Of a DNA stretch of 23,755 nucleotides, positions 1-8,733 are shown piece by piece. The stretch spans positions 1 to 23,755 of the forward strand of contig CAZBWN010000088.1 in NCBI GenBank assembly GCA_964495905.1, in the 5' to 3' direction. Each line of letters begins with the position of its first letter. The stretch's first letter is position 1. Origin of the DNA: CAJBLF01 sp964495905 (GTDB taxonomy: Bacteria; Patescibacteriota; Gracilibacteria; Absconditabacterales; Absconditicoccaceae). Made by a program: the position numbers and the translations under genes. The notes under the pieces were generated by a model, which saw only the letters and a list, made by a program, of their open reading frames with translations, was not told the origin of the DNA and did not search any database.

Positions 1-566
1 TTTATTTGAAATTTCCTTATGATCTAATCATTGAAATTTATCTAAATTTTCTACAAGAGCATCCCAATTTCCAGCATCCATCAATTTATTTGCAATTTCC
101 TTATGATCTAATCATTTAAAATTACTTAATCTAGCAGCAACACTTTGTAAATGTCCACTTTCAATTAATTTATCAGCGACATCTTTGTCTAATCATTGGA
201 ATTTATGAATAGAATTAGTGACCTCAGATCGGAGTCAATTATCAATTAATTGTATTGCAATGTCTTTATGATCTACTCATTTAAAATTACTTAATCTTCC
301 TTCAATCGATGTACCATATTCCGAAGTAATCAAATGATGTGCAATCTCTTTATCCAATCATTGGAATTTTTCTAGAAAATGATTAAGGGTGCTTATTTCC
401 CTAGACTCAATCAATTTCATTGCGACTTCTTTATCTAATCATTGGCACTTATCTAAACATTCTCATAGTTTACTATTTTTTTGCTTAAGTAATTCCAAAA
501 TCAATTGCTTTGTATAACCATATTTACTGATCAAATAATCAGTGTTTTTTTCATTTTTTTCTAAAA
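1..566 (-). repeat. Coding tandem repeat, 81-84 bp units
   Basis: On the minus strand, units of 81 or 84 bp each begin TGA-TTA-GAT or a close variant (one reads TGA-GTA-GAT) and are in frame within the repeat gene. The units differ at many positions, so they are old rather than freshly amplified. The array continues past the left edge. Confidence 0.8.
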
Positions 567-705
567 GATTTGATGCGAGCTCTTTCCCGATTTCTCATTT
601 AGCCCTTTTAGATTTTAATTCCTTTGCAAAAACATCTCTATTCTCTTGTTGCTCATGAGTGCGATTTTTAATTTTTAGATGATCTTTGTTGATTTGTTGT
701 TTCAT
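1..705 (-). CDS. Tandem helical-repeat protein, 3' end outside window
   Basis: I do not recognise a named family. With UGA read as Gly, 235 codons are open from ATG at 705 to the left edge, so the C-terminus is missing. After a basic, Lys/Gln-rich N-terminal part of about 80 residues come tandem units of 27-28 residues. Each opens with G-L-D-(H)-K-E-I-A, continues L-I-x-x-G and closes L-x-x-F-x. Five full units and the start of a sixth are visible. The unit-opening glycine is encoded by UGA in every unit, so the standard code would cut the protein at each repeat. Units look alpha-helical and amphipathic, which suggests a solenoid used for binding. There is no signal peptide or membrane segment in the visible part. 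A promoter with a G10 spacer lies just upstream (744-773), so expression may be phase-variable. Gene call strong; function unknown. Confidence 0.85.
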
Positions 706-743
706 TGTTTTTAAATTTAAGGGTTAAAATTTTTTAATACCTA

Positions 744-773
744 AGTATACCCCCCCCCCTCGCGATTTGTCAA
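744..773 (-). promoter_or_regulatory. Promoter with G10 spacer tract, candidate phase-variable
   Basis: On the minus strand a perfect TTGACA (complement of 768-773) and TATACT (complement of 744-749) are 18 bp apart. The ten spacer bases next to the -10 box are all G (C10 at 750-759 on the plus strand). The repeat-protein ATG lies about 40 bp downstream. A slipping G tract between -35 and -10 is the known switch design of porA-type promoters in Neisseria. That it switches here is inference. Confidence 0.7.
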
Positions 774-955
774 ATATTTGAGGTACTTTTTTTGGTAGTT
801 GGGGACTGGTGTTTCTTTGTTGTTTTGAAAAAAGTCTGGAAAAGGCGTGAGGTTGCCTAAAAAAAAGATAAATATCTGAGCGATCAGGTACTTTTTTATT
901 CTCCTCCTGTATCTACCAACCTCTCTGACCCTCATACCGACTGCAACTTTTTTAC
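774..955. other. Intergenic stretch with a terminator-like hairpin
   Basis: No gene is supported here. A 7-bp stem (873-879 with 884-890, loop gcga) has an A run on its left and a T run on its right, so it could terminate transcription from either side. The word ggtactttttt occurs twice (about 782 and 887). A small open frame on the minus strand (741-935) has no family features and overlaps the promoter, so I do not call it. Confidence 0.4.
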
Positions 956-984
956 TTGATTATGAAGGAAAATTAAGATATAAT
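956..984 (+). promoter_or_regulatory. Promoter of the first rhuM gene
   Basis: TTGATT at 956-961 and TATAAT at 979-984 are separated by 17 bp. The rhuM ATG follows at 1023, giving a leader of about 30 bases. Confidence 0.7.
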
Positions 985-1022
985 TGAAAAACAGATAAAA
1001 ATCTTTATTTAACTAAAATGTG

Positions 1023-2162
1023 ATGAAAGATATAATAACCACTCCAAACTCACAGTTTCTTATATATCAGAATCAAGATGGACAGATTAAAATTGATGTT
1101 CGTTTAGATTGATGAACCGTATGGCTTAGTCAAAAATTGATGGCCGAACTTTTTGATACAACAAAACAGAATATAAGTCTACATATTCAGAATGTTTTTG
1201 AAGAAGGTGAACTTTTAGCTAAAGCAACTGTCAAGAAATACTTGACGGTTCAAAAAGAATGAGAAAGAGAGGTATCTCGTGAAGTGGATTTTTATAGTCT
1301 AGATGTCATCATTTCTGTCTGATATAGGATAAAATCCACAGTAGCAACACGCTTTCGTCAATGGGCAACACAAAGATTGCAAGAATATATCATAAAAGGA
1401 TTTATCTTAGATGATGAAAGACTCAAAAATCCGGACTTGCCTTTTGATTATTTCGAAGAACTTACCAAAAGAATTCAGGATATTAGGACTTCAGAAAAGA
1501 GATTTTATAGGAAAATAACTGATATCTATGCAACAAGTATCGATTATGATCCTGCAGACCAACTGAGCATAGAATTTTTCCAAACAGTTCAAAACAAAGT
1601 ACATTTTGCTATCACAGGCAATACTGCGGCAGAAATAATTTCTGGAAGAGCCGATAGCAAAAAACCACATATGTGATTGACCAATCGAAGATGAGGTACT
1701 ATAAGGAAAACTGATACTTCAATAGCAAAAAATTATTTGAATGAAGCGGAATTATCTCAACTCAATAATCTTATAGAACAATATTTGATTTTCGCTGAAT
1801 GACAGGCACAAAGAAGAATCCCTATGAAAATGAATGATTGGATAAAAAAACTAGAGGGATTCCTTGTAATCAATGATCGTGAAATCTTAATAAACAAATG
1901 AAATATTTCTCATGATGATGCCATTATATCAGCAGAAAAAGAATATGAAAAATTTCACCAAAAAGAACTACAAAAACCATCAAAAGCAGATGGAGACTTT
2001 GATGCAACTATACAGGTAATACAAGATATTCAGAAAAATGGTATCATATGACAATCAGATACCAATAAGGAACACTATAATAATCCTGGATTTGTTGACG
2101 TGAATGAACCTGCGAGCAAAGTTTTAGCGTGGATGAAAAAACATGCTCCTAAAAAAAAATAG
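1023..2162 (+). CDS. rhuM: RhuM family protein
   Basis: A 379-residue RhuM (virulence protein RhuM) family member, complete when UGA is Gly. Seen: the N-terminal segment with TVWLSQ and LFDTTKQNISLHI, the VIISVGYRIKS block, then the family's long C-terminal part with ASEKRF-type, IYATSIDYD, TAAEII and KPHMGLT blocks. UGA occupies conserved glycines, including SVGYR and HMGLT, and a tandem UGA-UGA pair encodes the Gly-Gly before TVW. The N-terminal domain looks DNA-binding. The family's biochemical role is not established; it often travels with toxin or phage-defence genes. The ATG at 1018 is rejected because its frame closes after four codons (TAA at 1033). The gene has its own promoter (956-984) and terminator (2197-2221), so it is probably monocistronic. 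Unlike the other two RhuM proteins here it carries no Fic domain. Confidence 0.93.
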
Positions 2163-2196
2163 CTACGCATCTGATCCAGAGAATGATTTTATGACT

Positions 2197-2221
2197 AATC
2201 CAGCGATTGCTGGATTTTTTT
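2197..2221 (+). terminator. Intrinsic terminator of rhuM
   Basis: A perfect 8-bp stem (2197-2204 with 2209-2216), loop gatt, followed by a T run. It lies 35 bp after the rhuM stop. Confidence 0.85.
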
Positions 2222-2244
2222 ATATTTCTCTTCATCTTGTAATT

Positions 2245-2454
2245 TTGCCTCAAAACCATACCTTAGCTGCTAGCTGACAAGTAGAAGAAAGAGCCTTTAT
2301 TTTGGACATGATTGCCATGCGTGAAAGTTATATCACCTACCTCCCAGAAAGAGAACCACGCATGTCTGAAGAAGACAAGAATTACGAATGCCCAATTACG
2401 AATTACGAATGAACAACAGACAATGAAGAACAAATAATTAACAATTATGAATAG
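2245..2454 (+). pseudogene. Possible gene remnant ending in an AT-word array
   Basis: An open frame ending in TAG at 2452 gives a coding-like stretch (LAASGQVEERAFILDMIAMR, then SYITYLPEREPR). It then runs into the aattacgaat words at 2382-2411, which supply its last 25 or so residues. There is no convincing start: the frame is open upstream through the rhuM terminator, with an ATG at 2191 inside that hairpin. It could be the 3' part of a gene truncated by the neighbouring cassette. I do not recognise the family. Confidence 0.3.
2382..2411. repeat. AT-word array, AATTACGAAT orientation (left arm)
   Basis: Three copies of the word (g)aattacgaat, one interrupted by gccc. The same word appears inverted after the four-helix-bundle gene (2840-2897) and again at 12318-12355. 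Confidence 0.75.
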
Positions 2455-2485
2455 ATAGTAGTATGTTTATATTGTAAGCAAGCAT

Positions 2486-2842
2486 ATGAAAGATAACATT
2501 ATCTTACAAAAAACATATGATTTTAGCATAGAGATTGTCTATGTTTATAAATTTCTTGTGGAAAACAAGAAAGAATTTGTTTTGTCCAAACAACTTTTAA
2601 GGAGCTGAACATCAATTGGGGCAAATGTTGAAGAAGCTATATGATGACAATCCAAGAAAGATTTCTTATCAAAGATGAGTATTGCCTATAAAGAAGCCAG
2701 AGAAACCAAATATCGATTGCGTATTTTAAAGGATACTTCGTTTTTGCCGGAAGAGAAATTTCAACCACTCATAAATAAAGTTGAAGAGATATTAAAAATA
2801 TTATGAGCGATACAAAAATCCTTAAAAGCTAATGAACAATAA
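2486..2842 (+). CDS. Four-helix bundle protein (23S rRNA intervening-sequence type)
   Basis: A 118-residue protein of the four-helix bundle / 23S rRNA intervening-sequence protein family, matching the family's usual length. Seen: FxxxVYKFL in helix 1, the hallmark SKQLLRSGTSIGANVEEA with UGA as the glycine after RS, a Gly-Gly also encoded UGA-UGA, then SKMSIAYKEARETKYRL. Family members occur in rRNA intervening sequences and as free-standing genes; a pentameric bundle with a basic surface is known for the related Avd proteins. The biological role of free-standing copies is unknown. The gene lies between inverted AT-word arrays (2382-2411 and 2840-2897), which suggests a mobile cassette. The next ATG downstream would remove helix 1, so the start at 2486 is preferred. 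Confidence 0.93.
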
Positions 2843-2897
2843 TTCGTAATATTCATTATTAAATTCGTAATTTTTAATTCGTAATTCGTAATTGAAT
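2840..2897. repeat. AT-word array, AATTCGTAAT orientation (right arm)
   Basis: Four copies of attcgtaat-type words, interspersed with a ttcattatt variant. They are the reverse complement of the words at 2382-2411. The array covers the TAA of the four-helix-bundle gene and stops two bases before the next ATG. Confidence 0.75.
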
Positions 2898-2899
2898 TA

Positions 2900-3937
2900 A
2901 TGTTTTACATCCGATACGAACATCTTTCCGAGTCACACCCGAGTTTTCGTGTCTACAAAATACGTGAACAGGATCAGATATTGCAATATATTTTGCATGA
3001 AAATCTTGAAAAGATAGCTAATGAATCACGAGACTATCCTAAATATACCCATTATTTCATGCTTGATGAAAGCAGGTTCTCCTTTTTCAGATTTGATGTC
3101 TTCCAGACGTTTGATAAAAAATTCACCATCCAGGATCTCAATACCATCATAGAAGAGAAATCGCAAGCGACTAAAAAGCATAATGATGTTGATGGAGAAA
3201 AGATCATGGTCTACATTGATAATATCCATATCAATGGTGAGGAGAAAAAACATGTCATCGGGGAAACCGGTGAAATATTTTTCAGATTATATATCGTATA
3301 TCTCAATAAGCAGTCTATAAATACTATGAATTCCGTCTATGGGAATCTCTTTAATATAAAGAATATCAATATCCTTCCACAGTCGTTTCATACCCTCATC
3401 TTCTTGAGGAACAATCTGAAGAAAGATAATTTCGTCCTGCTGTATATCACAGAAAATTCCTGTAAGGCGATCAAGATCCAAAACGGATTCTATCATAGCG
3501 TAGAGACATTGAACTTGTGAATGAGTGCATTGAAGCAGATGTACAAGGACAACGGTATCGTCCAATACCGGTATAAGACCTATGAATTCATCGAGTCCAA
3601 TCCGTTGGCGAAAGGGCTGGTCAAAGATACCTTGCAATTCTATTCTGAGATGTTCTGCAAACGATTCCGTGAAAAGAATCTTATCGGAACTGATGTCATC
3701 GTCATCTCCCCTATCACGAAAAACGTCCACTTCATAGAGACATTCAACGAAGAATATAAAAAAATGACGAACAATTATGTCGTCCCTTTCCATCATTCTA
3801 CGATGCTCAATACCTTTGGAAAGATATGGGAACCTGATGATATGGATGCGATAATCTTGATGAACCGTGATGAAAAAATAAGAAAAACTCTCCTGCCCGT
3901 AGACAGAGAGAGCATTTCTGCTGAATTAGAAATGTAA
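2900..3937 (+). CDS. Uncharacterised protein, possibly PilM/FtsA-like actin fold
   Basis: A 345-residue protein joined across one UGA-Gly at 3518-3520. There is no signal peptide or membrane segment. The middle (about residues 155-215) reads NILPQSFHTLIFLRNNL, then FVLLYITENSCKAIKI, then NGFYHSVETLNLGMSALK. This order resembles the phosphate-2/adenosine region of FtsA/PilM actin-like ATPases (a hydrophobic strand with an acidic residue, 'ai.i.nG', then 'lnlG...l'). The match is by eye and weak, and the first phosphate loop is not obvious. Only one of about twelve glycines is UGA. The ATG stands directly after the AT-word array, with an in-frame stop six codons earlier, so the original 5' end could have been replaced. 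Its TAA abuts the stop of the convergent GNAT gene with no gap. Confidence 0.8.
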
Positions 3938-4492
3938 TTATTTCTTGTAGATCCTGTATTCTACCGCTGGATATTTTAATGAATGATCAAATTTTTCTTG
4001 AAGGAAAATATTTTCTTTTCCTTCAGTATTCAACTGTAATACTCACCCGAAAGATTCAGCAATTTTTCTGCTTCCGATATTATCTTGATGTGCATGATAT
4101 ATTATATATGCAAATTTTTTGTTGGTTTCCAATCGTTTTATAAGTCCACCTATCATCTCTTTTCCATATCACTTTCCTCGAGCGGACTCTTTGAGCCATA
4201 GTCATATTTCAGGAGTAGGTGTCTTGAGGTCTAAAAATCAGCAAGTTCAGATAAAATCTCCAGCCCCATCAGTCACTATAAAATTTACATCTGTCTCTTT
4301 TTCATATTTTTCTTTGCTATTGATGATCCATTGTTCTTCTTGTTCTATTTTTTTTGGTGTAGAAACCCTAAGATATTTGGTGACTTCATCTGTCAGCTCT
4401 TTGAATATCTCTTCGACATATTTCATACTCAGCAATTCCCGTTCGAGTCTTGGAGTGTTGGGTAGTATTTGAATCTCTTTATTTTTTTGCAT
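3938..4492 (-). CDS. GNAT family N-acetyltransferase
   Basis: A 184-residue GNAT acetyltransferase of the RimJ/RimL type, assembled across five UGA-Gly codons. Seen: an N-terminal segment with LPNTPRLERELLS, a central strand with FIVTDGAGDFIGTCGFLDL, and the acetyl-CoA pyrophosphate-binding motif A in the form SARGKGYGKEMIGGL (about residues 102-116; one glycine of the Q/RxxGxG/A signature is UGA). After it comes a helix-strand with HQDNIGSRKIAESFGG, typical of the C-terminal half. It transfers an acetyl group from acetyl-CoA to an amine; the substrate cannot be told. It converges on the preceding gene (adjacent stops at 3937/3938). Confidence 0.9.
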
Positions 4493-4515
4493 GGGGATTT
4501 TTTAAAAACTAAATA

Positions 4516-4630
4516 TTGAAACCTGCCTGCGGTAGGCAGGGGTGGAAACATTGAAACATTGAAAGATGATGGTATTTTTTTTATTTATTATTTTATCTTT
4601 CCATATTTCCATTGTTCAATATTTCCACTG
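4516..4630. repeat. ATTGAAAC-word array with a CCTGCC palindrome
   Basis: The left part repeats ggaaacattgaaacattgaaa-type words. The right part (4606-4630) has the opposite orientation (tttccatatttcc, gttcaatatttcc). Inside the left part a 6-bp palindrome, CCTGCC(4522-4527)/GGCAGG(4535-4540), resembles the one at 17596-17616. The array fills the gap between the GNAT gene and the ABC exporter. No gene is seen. Confidence 0.65.
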
Positions 4631-4636
4631 TATATA

Positions 4637-6439
4637 TTATTCTGCTTCAGCCATGAATCAGCCAGACTGAATATCTCGCAGTCTCTTGTACGTAGAGTCA
4701 GGGGTAGCAAGAAGCTCTTTGTGGCTTCATTTCTCTATGATCTGTCACTTGTCCATCACTACGATCTTATCCATTTTCATGATAGTTGAAAGCCTATGTG
4801 CAATGACGATTGTTGTCTTGTTTTTCATGACTTCATCCATCGCTTCTTGGATCAGATGTTCTGATTCTGAATCTAATGATGATGTCGCTTCGTCAAGGAC
4901 GAGGATTCTTTTATTTTCAAGGATGGCTCTTGCGATAGCCACTCTCTGTCTTTCTCCTCCGGATAATTTGATTCCTCTTTCTCCTACTGTGGTGTCATAG
5001 CCATTTTTTAACTTGAGGATAAACTCGTGGCATCTTGCCATCTTAGCAGCGGCGATGATTTCCTCATCGCTGGCATCAGGATTTCCGTATGCGATATTTT
5101 CCTTGATAGACCTATGAAATAACACGGTATCTTGTGGGACCATAGAGATACTTCCTCTCAATGAGTCCTGAGTTACCTGTGCGATATCCTGGCCGTCGAC
5201 CAAAATATTCCCTCACTGGATATCAAAGAATCTGAATAATAATTTCACTAAGGTTGTCTTTCCTCATCCCGATTGACCTACGATAGCCACCTTTTCTCCT
5301 GGCTTAATCCTCAGTGTAAGATTGTTGAAGATATTTCTTCCATCGATATAATTAAATCTTACAGTATTGAATTCTATTTTTCCACTATGCACTTCAAGAT
5401 TTTTATCTGTATGATCTTGTATCTCATGAGCTTCGTCCAGAATTTCAATCATCTCTATCGATTCTCCTATAGTCTTATTCGTTCCTCTCATGATATGTCT
5501 CAAGCTGGATAATTGCTCGAATATCTTGAAGATATATGATTGCGTCAAGATGATGACTCCTGTAGTGATCAATCATTTTCATCGTAAATTGATGCAGACA
5601 TAAATGCTTACCACTTCAAATATCACCATTAATACCGACGTTATACCATACATTCGTTCGCTTCTTATTCATTTTTTTTGTGCTAATATCTTCCAATTCT
5701 CTACTGTATCTCCAAACCTTTTTATCTCTTGTTTGAGTGAAGCGAATGTCAGGATATTGAAATTATTGGTGATGGTATCGGCTAATTCTCCCGTAGTTTT
5801 TGAATCTTGTTCGTTGCTTTTTATTTCATACGGAATATTCCACTTATACAAACAATATTGCACCCCCATGAATACGATGATAAATCATAGAAAAACCAAT
5901 CCCAATATCTTGTTTTGCATACTGATAGCGATGACTATAAACGGCAGTGCTATGACCATCCTCACTATTTCATAGACAAACATATCCATGAAACCTTCGA
6001 ATGAATATGCAAGCTTATTCACCTTTTTGACCAGCGAACCAGAAAAGTTGTTGGTAAAAAATCTATAGGAATGCCTATGTAGATAAGCGAAGCATTCATT
6101 GAAAATCCTCTTCATACCACGGACCTCAAAAACTGTCAGACTGAATCCAAACACTCTTCGTGAAATAATAGATCCTACTTCGAGCAAAGCGATGATTAAT
6201 AAAATCCCTAAAAGAATATGTACCGTCCCTATTTTATCTCCTGATCATGATGCCATGATCGTATCGATTATTTTTGCGTAATAGATAGGTAGCAATAACG
6301 ATATCACCATCGCTCCTATACCTCATATGTTTGCAAGAAAAAATAATCACTTATCGTTTTTTGTGATATGTGCAAAATATTTCATGACTCTTCGTGTCGA
6401 TCATGGCTTCTTTTTTTTCTTTTGTTGTTCGTTTCACAT
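4637..6439 (-). CDS. ABC exporter, fused membrane and ATPase domains
   Basis: A 600-residue type-I (ABCB/MsbA-like) half-exporter, full length for the family once UGA is Gly. Residues about 1-330 form the transmembrane domain, with several hydrophobic stretches (for example LLPIYYAKIID and a run of I/L/V around 85-100). The ATPase domain follows: Walker A GQSGGGKTT (about 387-395, one Gly encoded UGA), Q-loop VPQD, signature LSGGERQ (about 492), Walker B ILVLDEAT (about 511-518), and switch His in IVIAHRL (about 547). It should act as a homodimer and export lipids, peptides or drugs from the cytoplasm with ATP; the substrate cannot be inferred. The ATG at 6439 is followed at once by UGA (Gly) and a Lys-rich tail. 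The true start could instead be the internal ATG about 18 codons on. It is probably transcribed alone or by read-through of the terminator at 6481-6519. Confidence 0.95.
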
Positions 6440-6480
6440 TTGATGTGTATTAATAAATAAATTTTAACTTTAAATTCCGT

Positions 6481-6519
6481 TTAAAAAAAGCTACGGATCG
6501 TTTGTTGATTCCGTAGCTT
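6481..6519 (-). terminator. Intrinsic terminator, minus strand
   Basis: A 10-bp perfect stem (6488-6497 with 6510-6519) followed on the minus strand by seven T (A run at 6483-6489). It ends whatever is transcribed leftwards from the 6544-6850 region, possibly the short reading frame at 6544-6630. Confidence 0.85.
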
Positions 6520-6543
6520 GATATGTTGATGATATTTTTTTGA

Positions 6544-6630
6544 CTATTTGTCAGTAAAAAATCTCTCGTGCAGGTATCAAGCCACGGCCATTGGTGCATC
6601 TGATTGGATTCCGAAATATACTGTATTCAT
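6544..6630 (-). CDS. Possible 28-residue peptide
   Basis: ATG at 6630 opens 28 codons with one UGA-Gly and a TAG stop, giving MNTVYFGIQSDAPMAVAGYL followed by HERFFTDK. The composition is balanced, unlike the surrounding AT-rich DNA, and a strong terminator follows 25 bp after the stop. No family is recognised and no clear ribosome site is seen. A chance frame or a small RNA ending at the same terminator is possible. Confidence 0.35.
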
Positions 6631-6710
6631 GACGGGTGAGAGACAAAAATAAAAAGTGTTGCTATGTGTATATACGAATAACTTTTGATTTTGTGACAAA
6701 CAATTTTTTC

Positions 6711-6830
6711 TGTCCTCCTTTTTTAAAGGAGGGGTGGTGCGAAGCACCGGAGGATTTAAAAAGTATTTTGTTTTACAAATCCCTCTGCCTTCGGCTTCTC
6801 CCTTTACAAAAGGGAGACAAACAAAAAATA
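6711..6830. repeat. Palindrome-rich intergenic element
   Basis: About 120 bp made of nested inverted repeats: CCTCC..GGAGG (6714-6732), a GGTGCGAAGCACC palindrome, and CTCCC..GGGAG (6798-6816). Elements of this architecture are common between genes in low-complexity bacterial genomes. A related, degraded one lies at 8600-8697. No gene is inside. Confidence 0.6.
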
Positions 6831-6849
6831 TAATTTTTATTATTAATCA

Positions 6850-8376
6850 TTATACAAGTGATTTCCCCTTCATTTCCTTAGGTATTTTTATTCCCATGAT
6901 ATCTAATACCGTAGGAGCGATATCAGCGAGGCTTCCTGTCTTTTTGATAGGTTTGGTTTTCCCTTTGCTGATGTATCGGCATGGAACAGGATTCATGCTA
7001 TGTGCAGTTACCGGTGCTTCCGGTGTTCACATTTCATCGCTATTGCCATGATCGGCAGTGATGATGAGTTCATAATTATTTTTGTTGCAGAATTCTATTA
7101 TAGCTTTTGTAATCTCATCAAGTTTTTTGATAGCTGTGATTACGGCGTCCATCTTACCGGTGTGTCCTACCATATCTCCGTTAGCGAAATTGACTACGAC
7201 GAAATCAAAATCTTTTGCTTGTTTAGAGAATTCCATATAGATCTCTTCTGCGGACATATTTGGATCTAGATCGTATGTCGCTACTTTATGGGAAGGGACG
7301 AGGATATCTTTTTCACCATCAAAGACGATGTGTTTGTCTCCATTGAAGAATTTGGTGACGTGAGCGAATTTCTCCGTCTCTGCGAGGTGGAGCTGACGTA
7401 ATTCGTTATGTGAAATCACTTCAGCTAAAGTATTTTTGATATCGGGTTGATCCATAAATGTATTTCCTTCATATTCTTTGTAATATGTGTTCATTGCGAC
7501 AAAATAGACATCATCTAATCTTTTGATAAGGAAATGTCTGTCTCGCGTCGGATATTCCGCTGCGACTTTTTTGTCCATAGAGACCATGAGTGCTTGCGTC
7601 ATCTCTCTCGCCCTATCTGATCTGAAGTTGAGGTTGAAGACGGTATCACCGCTTTCTATCTGTTCTCCTCCTACGAAACTTACGGGAAGGATGAATTCGT
7701 CCGTGATCAATTTTTCGTATGATTTTGCGATATAGGTGCTTGGTGTGTCACTGGTCTGAAGTTGTCCGAAGACAATCTCATCATAAGATTTCTGGATCCT
7801 CTCTCGGTTATTATCTCTATCCATACCGTAGTATCTTCACGCTAGACTTGAAATCATGACGTTGGGGAAGGCTTTGAGAAATTTCTCAAATTCCTGCATC
7901 AATCCTAACATACTGTTGGGAGCTAAGTCTCTTCCATCACCGAAAAGGTGGAGAGAGATGCGGATATCTTTTGGAATAAGTTTAAGGATTTTTTTGAGAT
8001 GCGAATCAGAAGCATGTACGCCTCCGGGTCCGAAAAGCTGGATGATATGCAAGTTGGAATCGTTCTCTTTGCAATGAGCGATCCCTGCTTTGAACTCAGG
8101 TAATTTCGCAAAACTTTTTTCGTCAAGCATTTCGTCTATCTCCACCAAATTCTGTTTGATGACTCTTCCTGCTCCGATAGTCATATGTCCGACTTCAGAG
8201 TTTCCCATCTGACCTGCGGGCAATCCTACCGCTTTGCCAGAGGCTTCTAAAGCTGCGTAGGGTTCTGAAAATAGTTTTTTGAATACAGGAGAATTTGCTT
8301 GGATGATTCCATTATGTTGGGGGGTTTTCTTATTTATTCAAAATCCGTCTAGGATGATTAAGGCGAGTTTTTTCAT
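6850..8376 (-). CDS. gpmI: 2,3-bisphosphoglycerate-independent phosphoglycerate mutase
   Basis: A 508-residue cofactor-independent phosphoglycerate mutase that interconverts 3- and 2-phosphoglycerate in glycolysis, in the cytoplasm, using two Mn(II). Length matches the family (about 510). Seen: N-terminal metal-binding LIILDGFG (Gly = UGA), the phospho-Ser loop GQMGNSEVGHM with Ser60, the substrate-loop GRYYGMDRDNNRERI (first Gly = UGA), and C-terminal TADHGNSDEMGTPEAPVTAH (Gly after DEM = UGA) followed by NPVP. All three UGAs lie in conserved family blocks, which is some of the best evidence for the reassigned code. It has its own promoter (8412-8439). No other glycolytic gene is in the window. 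Confidence 0.98.
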
Positions 8377-8411
8377 AGGTATGAGGTGACTTGTCTAAAG
8401 TTATATCTATG

Positions 8412-8439
8412 ATTATACTTATCTCCTAGCAAATCTCAA
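8412..8439 (-). promoter_or_regulatory. Promoter of gpmI
   Basis: On the minus strand TTGAGA (8434-8439) and TATAAT (8412-8417) are 16 bp apart, about 35 bp before the gpmI ATG. Confidence 0.6.
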
Positions 8440-8458
8440 TGGTAAAGCCAAAGTGCTA

Positions 8459-8566
8459 TTAGCCCTCTACTACCCTCAAATGGGACTTATCTTGATGACA
8501 GATTGGACATCTTCGGTCAGCCTGCAAATCTTGTAGAGGAATTTCATAAACAAATGAATTTAGAAT
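8459..8566 (-). pseudogene. Rubredoxin C-terminal half, 5' part replaced by AT words
   Basis: A frame with no usable start codon reads FVYEIPLQDLQADRRCPICH and then QDKSHLRVVEG before TAA. This follows the second half of rubredoxin: 'F.DLP.dW.CP.CG..K..F..vE', including the second iron-binding CPxC pair. The first CxxC half is absent. The frame's 5' end is the ttctaaatt word array at 8553-8582, so the array appears to have replaced it. With only two cysteines it cannot form the Fe(Cys)4 site. It could also be a short zinc-ribbon tail of another protein. Confidence 0.45.
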
Positions 8567-8582
8567 TTAGAATTTAGAATTT
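8553..8582. repeat. TTTAGAATT-word array
   Basis: Three tandem aatttag-type words, followed by a T-rich stretch. The same word is found at 10287-10380 and, inverted, at 17658-17715. Confidence 0.75.
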
Positions 8583-8697
8583 TTTTTATTTTAATTTTTT
8601 CAAACCCCTCCCCGGAATCCTCCGGGCCCTCCCGCCTTGCGGGACAGGCTTTCCTCCTCTCAAAGGACAGTCGCCCTCTCTGACAGGAGAGGAAACG
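8583..8697. repeat. Intergenic palindromic element, degraded
   Basis: A T-rich lead (ttttattttaattttttcaa) followed by cccctcccc, CCGG..CCGG and CCCGCC..GGCGGG-like short palindromes. The lead and first bases recur at 13830-13862. The architecture resembles 6711-6830. It fills the gap downstream of comM, and no gene is supported. Confidence 0.5.
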
Positions 8698-8733
8698 AAG
8701 GTGAGGTTGCTTATTTTTTTCTAAATTCTTTTC

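Noticed and set aside
741..935. 64-residue minus-strand frame between the repeat gene and rhuM
   Set aside because: It overlaps the promoter and the G10 tract, has Arg/Phe/Tyr-rich composition from AT-rich DNA, and shows no family pattern.
1018..1035. ATG at 1018 as the rhuM start
   Set aside because: Its frame meets TAA after a few codons; the ATG at 1023 opens the full RhuM frame.
4686..5000. Plus-strand frames opposite the ABC exporter
   Set aside because: The minus strand carries the full ATPase motif set here, so the antisense frames are by-products.
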